A DNA stretch of 64,000 nt from Protula sp. h YS-2021 (Eukaryota; Annelida; Polychaeta; Sabellida; Serpulidae): contig OX457028.1 in the NCBI GenBank assembly GCA_949752745.1, positions 9,856,778-9,920,777 on the forward strand, written 5' to 3'. Shown in pieces: positions 42,801 to 54,800 of this stretch (position 1 is its first letter; every line of letters starts with the position of its first letter). Below the pieces are notes generated by a model. The model did not search any database, had not been told where the DNA came from, and saw only the letters and a list, made by a program, of their open reading frames with translations. The translations under genes were made by a program, and so were the position numbers.

Positions 42801-45800
42801 TGGGTATGTTGCCGCCCCTCCCCGCCTCCCCTGCCCCCCACCCCATTCCAACTTTGTTTTTAAACACATGAAAAAGGTAACACTAAACTTTAATTGCGGT
42901 CTTTCCCACCGGATGACTTTCTTTCTTTTTCTTTTTTTTTTTCTCTTTTTTTCTTACCTCATACAGATTGTCTTTGAATCGTCGCGTGAACAACATGAAG
43001 TCAATGACATTTTCACCGACAAACTCGGGCACACACGAGAGTGCGCTGGGTACGTCGTCACTCAATGGGAACTGCAGTGCCGTGAATTCCTGCCGATTGC
43101 TTCGGCCGTCAATGGCTATCTGCACCAGATACGTGGTGGTGGCCGCGTGGAAATTGAAGCAAAGTTCCAACAACTGCTGCTCACTCAGGGCGGCCTTTAT
43201 GGTCAAGTAAACCTGCGTGCCTGGTTGACCAAAATATTTTGAAAATAGTTCCTAATCCTGGTTGTACACAACGTGACGAAACTGCCAAGACAGTTGTAAA
43301 TGTCATTCTTTGCACTTTCGAAATTTCAAAAATACTTACCATGAATCGTTTATTTTGAAAGCAGACCATTTTTTTTTGAAGCTGCAAGACACTTTTTTAA
43401 AAATTTGATTGAAGACCCTTCACTGAAATTAACATGGGACTGAATCGTTTCATTTGAAAGCAGACTTTTTTTTGAAAGTTGCAAGACACTTTTTTAAAAT
43501 TTTGATTAAAGAGTCCATACTGAAATTAATGAAATCGGTTCTTCGCGTCAGACCGGAACTTACGTTTATCGACGGCCTCTTTGATCTGCTGTAGTTGCGC
43601 CTGATTGGCTGTCCCCTGCTGCTGCAGATCCCTAATGCCAAAATATTTTCAGTTACAAATGCATGCAAATTACGTGTAACTATATGTCAACTTTACGTGA
43701 CTACTTGCACAAATAAAGACAGTTTAGAAATTTCTTCACAGCAGAACATTGGGCAAATATGTAGCTGAGAAAAGATACACGGTACTTGCTTCAGACACTA
43801 AAGGTGAATTTCTCAACTCAGGCCTAGATCTAATTTCCCATTAAGTATACGGAAACCGGGTCTAAGGCCTACGGCACAGGGTCTAAAGCCTGCGGAAATC
43901 AAGTCTAAAGCCTACGGAAATCAGTTCTAAACTTAGACTGAGAAACGTTTCATCATCTCAAAGATTATTTAACAATATTGGAATACGATTAAGTTTTCAG
44001 CGAAGCCAAGGCAGATATGGACAATGGCATGATGGGCTTATTTGTAGATGTGCTCTACCTAAACAACGGCTAGCGGGAGCTTACCTGTAGAGGGCCTGGG
44101 CTCTACCAAGACAACGGCTAAGGGGAGCTTACCTGTAGAGGGCCTGGGCTCTGACAAGAGAATGGCATATATGAGCTTACCTGTAGAGGGCCTGTGCTCT
44201 TCCAAGTTCTTGGTTGAGCTTCATGAATTTCTCATGCACCACGTGGAAACCCAAATGTAAACAATAGTGGGTCATGTGAAACATTTCCGTGATGAAATTG
44301 TAGTCTGGTTCCGCAACGGGCCTCTCGTTTTCGCCCTCGGGTGGTGGAACCAGCGAAGTTTCGGTTGAAATATCTGTAAACAAGTTTGTCCAAGAACAAA
44401 GTCCCAGCTTACGAATAGCAATAAGACCAATTCCAGCGTGCATGAGTAAGGGAATTTTCCTGAAAAATTTTGCTTCAAAAGATGAGACGGCAAAGAGCTA
44501 GCCCAATAATTAATTTAGCACCGGACCAGAACATAGACCGATAAATGCATACAAGGATTTCTTTCCCAGAAAAATGGGAAACTGACTTTTAGTATCTCTG
44601 GTAGACTGGATAGCCTGCCATAGATACCTTCAAATAACACTCGCATTTCGGACCAGTGCGCATATTTATGTAACTTGCCTTGATGCGCGGTTCTTATTCA
44701 GATAAGTGCGCATGTTTATTTAATTTTGCGTAGATGCGCGGCTCCCATTTTGGAACAGTGCACATGTTTATTTAACTTGCGTTGATGTGCGGTTCGCATT
44801 TCTGACGAGCGCCCATGTTTTTTTTTTACCTTTTGTGAAAGTGCGGTTCTTATTTCGGATCAGTGCGAACGTTTATTTACCTTGCGTCGATGCGCGATTC
44901 TTATTCCAGACCAATACGCATGTTTATTGTACTTGCGTTGATGAGCGTACTTATTTTGGACAAGTGCACAAGTTTCCATACGTTGCCTTGATGCGCGGTT
45001 CGCATTTCGGACCAGTTTGCATGTTTATTTAACTTGCGTTGATGCACGGTGCTTCTTTTGGACGTGTGCCTATGTTTATTTAATTTGCGTTGTTGAGCAG
45101 TTCGAATTTTGGATCATTACGCATGCTTATTTAACTTGCATTAATGCGCGGTTCGCATTTCGAACCACTGCGCATGTTTATTTAACTTGCGTTGATGCGC
45201 GGTTCGAATTTCGGAGAAGTGCGAATGTTTATTTAACTTGCGTTGATGCGCGGTGCTTATTTTAGACCAGTGCAAATGTTTATTTAACTTACGTTGGCGC
45301 TTGGGTCGCATTTCGAACGACTGCGTATGTTTATTTAACGTGCGTCGATGCGCGGTTCTTATTTCAGGCCAATGCGCATATTTCTTTAACTTGAGTTGAT
45401 GCGCGGTTCTTATTCTGGACCAGTGCGCATGTTTATTTAAGTTGCGTTGATGCGCAGTTCTTATTTTGAATAGTGCGCATGTATCTAAGTTGCGTTAATG
45501 GGCAGTTCGCATTTCGAAATAGTGCGCATGTTTATTTAACTTGCGTTGATGCAAGGTGCTTATTTTGGTCCAGTGTGCTTGCTTATTTAGCTTGTGTTGC
45601 TGTGCGGTTCGCATTTCGGACCAGCGCACGTTTTTTTTAACTTGTGTTGTTGCATGGTTCGCATTTTGGACCACTGCACATATTTATTTAACTTGTGTTG
45701 ATGATCGGTACTTATTTTGGACCGGTGCAAATGTTTATTTAACTTACGCTTATGTGCGGTTCGCAATTCGGACCAGTGTGCATGTTTATTTAATTTGCGT

Positions 45801-48800
45801 TGATATCCGGTTCGCATTTCGGACCACTATACCTGTTTCTTTAGGTTGCGTTGATGCGCAGTTCGCATTTTGGGACAAGTGAGCAGGTTCATTTAACTTG
45901 CGCAGTTCGCATTTTGGGACAAGTGAGCAGGTTCATTTAACTTGCGTTGACGCGCGATTTGCGTTTCGGACCAGAACGCATGTTTATTTAAGTCCCGTCG
46001 ATGCCCGACTCTTATGTATATTCAACTTGCGTCGATTCATGGTTCTTTCTTCTACCACTGCGCATGTTTATTTAACTTGCGTTGATGCGCGGTTCTCATT
46101 TCAGAACACTGCGCATGTCTATTCAACTTGCGTCGATGCGTGGTTCTTTTTTTCGGACAAGTGCGCATGTTTGTTTAACTTGCGTTGATGTGCGGTGCTT
46201 ATTTTTGACCGGATCGCATGTTTATTTAACTTCCGTCGATGCGCAGTTCCCATTTCAGGCCATTACCCATGTTTATTTAACTTGTGTTGATGCGTGGTTC
46301 TCATTTCAGACCACTGCGCATATTTATTTAACTTGCGTTGATGCGTGGTTCGCATTTCGGACCACTGCGCATGTTTATGTAATTTTCCTCGATGTGCGGT
46401 TCGCATTTCGGACCTGTGCGCATGTTTCTTTAGGCTGCGTTGATGCGCGGTTCGCATTTCAGACCACTGCGCATGTCTGTTCAACTTACGTCGAAGCGTA
46501 GTTCTTTTTTTCGGACCAGTGCGCATGTTTATTTAACCTGCGTTGATGCGCTGCTTATGTTGGACCAGTTCGCATCTTTATTTAACTTCCGTCGATGCGC
46601 AGTTCCCATTTCAGGCCATTGCCCATGTTTATTTAACTTGTGTTGATGCGTGGTTCTCATTTCAGACCACTGCGCATATTTATTTAACTTGCGTTGATGC
46701 GTGGTTCGCATTTCGGACCACTGCGCATGTTTATTTAATTTTCCTCGATGTGCGGTTCGCATTTCGGACCTGTGCGCATGTTTCTTTAGGCTGCGTTGAT
46801 GTGCGGTTCGCATTTCAGACCACTGCGCATGTCTGTTCAACTTACGTCGAAGAGTAGTTCTTTTTTTCGGACCAGTGCGCATGTTTATTTAACCTGCGTT
46901 GATGCGCGGTGCTTATTTTGGACCAGTTCGCATCTTTATTTATCTTCCGTCGATGCGCAGTTCACATTTCGGACCAATGCGCATGTTTATATAACTTGCA
47001 TCAATGCGGAGTACTTAATTTGGACTACTGCGAATGTCTATTTAACTTGCGTCGATGTGCAGTTGTTAAATCTGACTACTGCGCAAGTTCATTTAACTTG
47101 CGTTTATGCGCTGTAGGAGGAGATTCATTTAATTTTTTTTTTTCAAAAATTCCGAAAAAAATTCAAAAGTTTTCCAATTCACTCAAAAAGCACAAGCCAT
47201 ATGCATGACCCCCTAGAGACGGCTCATATCGAAAATAAATGAAATCTGATAAAAACTGTAGGAGGAAATGCATTTTGAATTTTTTTCTTCAAAAATTCTC
47301 TCATCGACTGAAAAAGACGGGCCATATTGAAAACACCCTAAGCATGAGTCAGCCACAACATAAATGATGTTTGATCAAAACTGCATTTTGAGGTATTTTC
47401 ATCAAAAATTCCCCCCGAAATCGAAAATTCCCAAGTCGAGTCAAATAGCACAAGTCGTATGCGAGACCTACCTAAGGATGCCTCATAGCAAAAAAATAAA
47501 TGAAATCGGATAAAAACTGTAAGAGGAAATGCATTTTGAAGTTTTTCTTCAAAAATTCCCAAAAAATACAGAAATTGTCGGATCGACTAAAAAGCGCAAG
47601 TCGTATTCTCAACCCCTTAGGGATGCCTCAAATCCCCCCCCCCCCCCCAAAAAAAAAAAAAACTGTAGGGGGAAATGCATTTTGAAGTTTTTTTCTTCAA
47701 AAACTCCCTAAAAATACAAAAATTGCCCGATCGACGAAATTTTTGCTTCAAAAATTCCCAAAAAATACAAACTAAAAAAGCACAAGCCGTATGCACGACC
47801 CTTTAGGGGTGCCTCATGCCAAAAATAAATGACATCGGGTCAAAAATGTAAGAGGAGATACATTTTAAAATTTCTTCAAAAATACGCCAAAAATTCAAAA
47901 ATCACCCGATCGACTAAAAAAGCACAAGCCGTATGCACGACCGCTTAGGAAATCCACACACCAAAAATAAATGACATCGAATCAAAATTGTAGGAGTAGA
48001 TGCATTTTTTTCAAAATTTTTGCTTAAAAAAATCCCCAAAAATACAAAAATTGTCCGATCGACTAAAAAAGCACAAGCCGTATGCACGACCCTTTAGGGG
48101 TGCCTCATACCAAAAATAAATGACATCGGGTCAAAAATGTAGGAGGAGATACATTTTTATTTTTTTTCTTTAAAAATTCGCCAAAAATTCAAAAATCACC
48201 CGATCAACTAGAAAAGCACAAGCCGTATGCACGACCCCTTAGGGATGCCTCACACCAAAAATAAATGACATCGGATTTAAATTGTATGAGGAGATGCATT
48301 TTGAAACAAAGTTTACAGCGAACTAACTAACTAACTAACTAACGGACGCCACCCGCAAACCGATAGGAAAACCCCAGCTTACGTGTAACGTAAGCTGGGC
48401 TAACAATCCAGTGATCAGAACATGATATTGATACGGTATGCGTGGAAAGTATTAATTTCATACAAAAAGTTAAACATAAAACAAATTCTTGATTATTAAC
48501 GAAGATTTTAATTACATACAAGTGATGCTGCTGGTAGGAGGGGAGGGGGGGGGGGGGGATGGTGGGTTTGATACAGATGTCCTAATGTGCAGTTTCCTGG
48601 GAAACAACGCTGGTAGTTCTCAAATCACCCCTGCCCCTCCCTTTTCCTATCCAACCCACCCACCCAAGCCGCCGCCATCTATCACAAATTCTACATCCTA
48701 CTGAACGAATCACACGTCACAGTAACAACATGGCGGCAGCTCACCGAAGTAAAGGTCTGCGGGGGGGGGGGGGGGGGGGTCGGGCCAGGTATCGGGGGGG

Positions 48801-51800
48801 GGGCGGAGGGGAGAGGCAAGTGACCGGCATTCGCTCACCGAACATATGCACGTTCCTGTTCCGCACTTGCTCCCGCTGGCCAGCCGTGGCCAGGCAGTAC
48901 GTGGGCTGCACCTTGAGGAGCTTTGGAGAGCGGGGCTCGGAGAAAGGTCGGCACAGGCGTAGTAATACGGCGCACAGATTGAGGAAGAATCCGTCAGACG
49001 CGTTACCCATCGGCAGCAGCATCATCATCCGCTGAGATAACTGCGCCCGCCCTTCATTGTGCAACAAAAACATATAGCTGTGGCGATTTAAGTAGGTGTT
49101 TATGATCAAGGTACATATTTATTGAATCTACAGAAATTTTCGCTTTTCAACACTCCAGGTATGTCAATTTATCCCCACGCTTGGTTTTTTTAAATATATC
49201 AGTTTGTCCTCAGACTTTCGCTTTTTAATACATTGATATCAAATTATAAAGTGCAAACACAATTCGACCACATCACAATATTTACATAACAGCAACATTT
49301 TATTTATTATACAGAGATTTTTTCATTATCAAAGTGTAAATATTGTGCTGTAAATGAATATCCTTTCTGGCTCCGTAAAAAAACGAAAGAACAAAAAAAA
49401 ATAACAGATCTGTTTTCACGCAAAAGGTGAATTTCATAATCAATGTTTAGACTTAGTTTCCCTGAGCTTAACTGCCTAAAGCCATTTCTGGGCCAAAGTT
49501 CAGAAATTTCCTCACAGTGTCCGCAACAAGAAGGCGGCCTTTTGATCCCTGCATGCTGGGCGACTTTAGGGCTCACCTTTATTGGCATGCAGGCATTTAG
49601 CCAGCCAGTCTAGCAACATGTGCTGTATTTCTCCTTTCATTCTGAGCAGCGCACGGAAAAGGGCATATACCTTCTCGTTCATTATAGCCGTGGGCTGTAA
49701 ATCGGAAACGTAAAACGTTTAAAAGTGACGAAGAGTGAGGGAAACTTGGGGATATCTCAACACACTGAAGTAACTGTGAACACACAATGGAAGATCATAT
49801 AAAACTTAATGGGTTGTACATATATGTCTGGCCTAAACCAGCTCGAATCCCAAAATACCAACTGCACGTATGTGTTGGGAGGAAAGGGGGCGGGGGCTGG
49901 GGGAGAAGGGGGCGGGCCGGGTGTGGGGGAGGCTGAGAGAATAAGCTACTGTTATAGTTGATGGATACCGGCGTACAGGGTTGAGGCAGAGGGTCGGGTC
50001 AAATATTTTTAAAATTAATAGACGGCCTCTGAGTATTCCGGAAATCTCCGGGAATGAAATGACTTGCCTCTACACACTCAGCAACGAATACGAATACGAC
50101 TCTGAAAGTGTTTTAATACAGAGCAACTAGTATTAATATCCGCTTTTATTTTATTTATTTTATTTCACGTTTTCTTACCACACTCCTTCACTACTTAAAA
50201 ACAAAATCTGTAATACCGCAATTTTTTACATCATAACACAGGAAGTCTTGAGACCATTTACCATCAGTAGCTCTGAATGTTTGTTTTATTTCCAAATGGC
50301 GGCAACAACAACAACAACAACAACAACAACAAAGCGACACCTGTTGGATGCTAAGCTCTGTCGCATTATGCTCCTGCTGCGAAAACCGCGACGGGTTTTC
50401 AAAGAAGTCATATCGGCTCATTTCATTGGCTGGGAGGCAACTCAGCGATAACAGGGAACCAAGAATCGTCTGCTCAAAAGACTTGCCCGTCTTGGCATCT
50501 TTGGGTTGAGAATACTGCAGTAGCGCCTGTGTTAATACACCGTGTTAAACATTAAAGAAACAATTGCATTGCGTTTGTTTAGAAATCCATGTGGCTACGG
50601 GATTCGGGATGAGATGATGTGACGTCATCTTCCAAGTAGAGGCCATCTGAATTAACAAATGATCCACATAGGCCTCAGGTTCGATTCAGGTCATTATTTA
50701 ATCGACACAAGTAGACACAAAAAATATACTTCGTATGACAATTTAAATATTTGTTTGTTCTGAATTAATCTAAGGTCTAAGGTTTAATAACAATACAAGT
50801 ATCAATGTCTTCAGCGGTTATCTACTACTCTTGACCAATGGCATTTAAGTGTTGGATTTGAATTCGAAGTTACATAAAACTGTTTAGAATTCCTGCCTTA
50901 GCCATTGGTGATGAGCACGTGAACACATGCATCATGTCCACATACACCTGAGCCGTGACATTGCCCAGTTTGGTGTCCTTCTGTACGCGAGTTTGTATGT
51001 CTTTGAAAACCGGCTCAAAAATATCAGAAATTGTTCCTTCCTCTTTGTTTCTATCAATTTCTAAGCTGACTTCTTTCATAAACTGCACAAATATATCAAA
51101 ATCTGAAACATAGAAACAAAAATATCTGATTGGACAAAAATCGAAATGGAAGCTACTTTGATCACTGATTTTTTCGGTGGATTATTTTGGTTCATTCGAA
51201 AAGATCACACTGGGATCAAAACGCCCTTGTGTCATTTAGTTGTATAAACTGTAGCTTGTTTATTGGATATTTGTGCCTATTAATTAGCAAAAGATTGTTT
51301 CTTAGACTTCTTCAATTACAATAGTCTGTGGTTATTCAGAAAGTTTATTCCTTTTTTCTGCCTGTTTTCGCTCGGAAGGGTTCCCAAACTCGTCCTAGAC
51401 CATTTGAGAGCCAAATGTCATATCGTTTGCGCACGCCGTGTATGAGACCTATGTTTCGGTGAAATCAAATAGTTTAGAGGAATCCAGGACAGAAGGGGCC
51501 CGGGACACAACAGCCTTGGACACAAGGGCCACAGACAAAAAGGCCCCGGACACATCAACCTTGGACACAAGGGCCACAGGCAAAAAGGCACGGGACACAA
51601 CAACCTTGGACGCACCTGCTTGTGCATACAGATCGTGGAACATGCGGATAAAATGGCGCGCAGGCTTGAGATCGCGGAATATTTCCGCGTGCTGAAAGCA
51701 ATTCCTGGCATTTAGTAAAATCACGGCCCGGCTTTTGTCCAGCACAGTGGAAGTTGTTTCCTGGCAACAGACAGATAGTAAATGCGTTGCCATCGTTATT

Positions 51801-54800
51801 TATATTACACCAAGCATATTGTTTTTGTTTTTTTTGTCTCACATATTGATAACAATTTTAAGTTTATTTTTCATATTATTATATTTTACTTATTATTCAG
51901 TTATCAGTCAAATGCACACTCCTGTCCGTGCTATTATTCTTGTTTGTTTACTCAAATGTTTACTCAATATACATGCAAACTATTTACATAGAATAACAAA
52001 ATAGGTTTGTGGTTTTCTTGATATATAAAGCAGTAAGTTTCGGAGTTTACACACTTGAGACTGCCTGGGAAGTCTGCAAAGCCTGGCGTAACACTGAAAG
52101 AGGTACGTCATCGGGTTCTTTTCCGCCGCTTGGGTGGCTTCGTGCTTTTCCGGAACTCTTCCCGAAGCTACAATCATGTCTTGCTCAGGGTCATGCAAAA
52201 TCAGCCTGTCGAATACCGCCTGTGTGAAAAAGAAATGCAATTCACACAACTTCCTCACAAGGCACATGTCTACCGCATTTTAAAATTTTGATAATTTAAC
52301 CATCTATACCTGCACTTAACTGTAATGCCGCGGTATCAGTCGCTTGTTATCTAAATTACAGTTAAATATGACAAAGCAACATGTTGTGAAGATAACGACC
52401 AGCTTAACTTTCGCTTCAGTGCTGCAGGCTTTGCAGTGTTTGTGGATTGGTGGACATACTCACATACGAAAAGTGAAACTCCAAGATTAAAAAATGATAC
52501 ACAATAAAGGGCAGAAGGATTACCTGCCCTAAGCAGTCGACATCGAGCCAGTCTTGCTTGTCATAAGATTCGTGCATTTCCGCCAAAAATACGAGCTGGT
52601 GAGGTCGGTCCAAAGGCGATGATTCTGCAAGACAACTTCAGTCTGACAACGATCATCGTTCTGATCTCAATCCTCATTCTCATCACGAACCTCATTCTCA
52701 CCTGCTCATGGACCTCGCTCTTATCACGAACCTCATTCTGATCATGAACCTCATTCTGATCACGAACCTCATCCTGATCACGAACCTCATCCTCATCATG
52801 AACCTCATCCTAATCATGAACCTCATCCTGATCATGAACCTCATCCTGATCATAAAACCTCATTCTGATCACGAACCTCATCCTGATCATGAACCTCATT
52901 CTGATCACGAACCTCATCCTGATCATGAACCTCATTCTGATCACGAACCTCATTGTGATCATGAACCTCATTCTGATCACGAACCTCATCTTGATCATGA
53001 ACCTCATCCTGATCACGAACCTCATTCTGATTACGAACCTCATCCTGACCATGAACCTCATTCTGATCACGAACCTCATCTAGATCATGAACCTCATTCT
53101 GATCACGAACCTCATCCTGATCATGAACCTCATTCTGATCACGAACCTCATCCTGATCATGAACCTCATCCTGATCATAAGCCTCATTCTGATCACGAAC
53201 CTCATCTTGATCATTAACCTCATCCTGATCATGAACCTCAACCTGATCACGAACCTCATCCTGATCATGAACCTCATCCTGATCATAAAACCTCATTCTG
53301 ATCACGAACCTCATCCTGATCATGAACCTCATTCTGATCACGAACCTCATCCTGATCATGAACCTCATTCTGATCACGAACCTCATCCTGATCATGAAAC
53401 TCATTGTGATCATGAACCTCATTCTGATCACGAACCTCATCCTGATCATGAACCTCATCCTGATCACGAACCTCATTCTGATCACGAACCTCATCCTGAT
53501 CATGAACCTCATTCTGATCACGAACCTCATCTAGATCATGAACCTCATTCTGATCACGAACCTCATCCTGATCATGAACCTCATTCTGATCACGAACCTC
53601 ATCCTGATCATGAACCTCATCCTGATCATAAACCTCATTCTGATCACGAACCTCATCTTGATCATGAACCTCATCCTTATCATGAACCTCAACCTGATCA
53701 TGAACCTCATCCTGATCAGGCACCTCATTCTGATCAGGAGCCTCAGTGTTATGACCAGCATCACTCTCATCACCACCAATCACACGGTCACAGTAATCAT
53801 CAATAGTTAAACTAAACTTAAATTCATTATCATGAGTGGGTTTTTTTTCGATTTTCTTTACAGACTAAAATACCATAAGCTGCGTCAGCATATATCGGTA
53901 TCTTTGTTGAATTGCTGTCGTTTAATTCCTTTCTTTTAACTTCATTATTATTTTTTGGTGTTAAAAAATATGGACAAAGATAACACTTACCTTGTGAAAA
54001 AACTCCTATTTAAAATAAAATAAATAATAGACACATGAATAAAATAATACAAAAATAGCAGAGATAAGCTTAGTGCATAATTAAACTACTTCTTTCAAGT
54101 CACAACATTAGAAAGTTCGGGCAACAGAAACAGTGGACGGAACAGACGTGTTCATTTGGCTCACCGGCTTGCAACCAAATGTTTCAATAGTGTAACATAC
54201 ATGCAGCCGTGATACACGAAAAGGGAGATTTTAAAGTTAAACAAAAGCATGTAAATAACTAATGAAACACATAACAAAAAAAAAAAGTTGAGCAATGTCA
54301 GCATTTTCATTTAAGTATTGTCCTTAAACAACTAATTTGGCATGTTTTAATCACGTGTGTTTCAAATTGGATGGGCGAAATCTCTGAGCGCAGAAGTCAA
54401 GAGCTGTCCCAACTGGTTTTGTAGCGAAATGTTCTGCTACCTTTAATTCCTGACGACAGGCCTTTAATTTTTTATATTTTGCCACATAATTCCTTCTCTT
54501 ATGTGCATAACCAGAAGGGAAAAAAAACTTCTTCCACAAATAGCCAGGGCACGAACACTGTTAGTCTGTTGTTGTTGAGATTGCTCTCCTTGTTCGACAC
54601 AAGCCAAAAGAAGTTCAAGAGAAGGATTGTTCACAAAGAAAATATTGGTGAATCAGAAAAAGAAGAGAAACAGAGCGGTTTATACACAGTGTCAACAGTG
54701 TCTTATTCGTATTTCGCCACGGGGTTGCTTACATTCATGTTAATGCGCAGCACGTTTGCAATACGAGCGCAATCAAAATAGTACCTGCATCCAAGGTGAT

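Noticed and set aside
44787..47116. Plus-strand frames with a 17-residue [18 protein letters not shown] period
   Set aside because: They come from the 51-bp core of the HINE-like element. Element A gives the same pattern with fewer copies, and neither has a start, splice site or domain.
54351..54781. Opposed short frames with basic composition that might be transposase fragments
   Set aside because: No recognisable domain, ends or target duplication; they lie within UBE4A intron 2.
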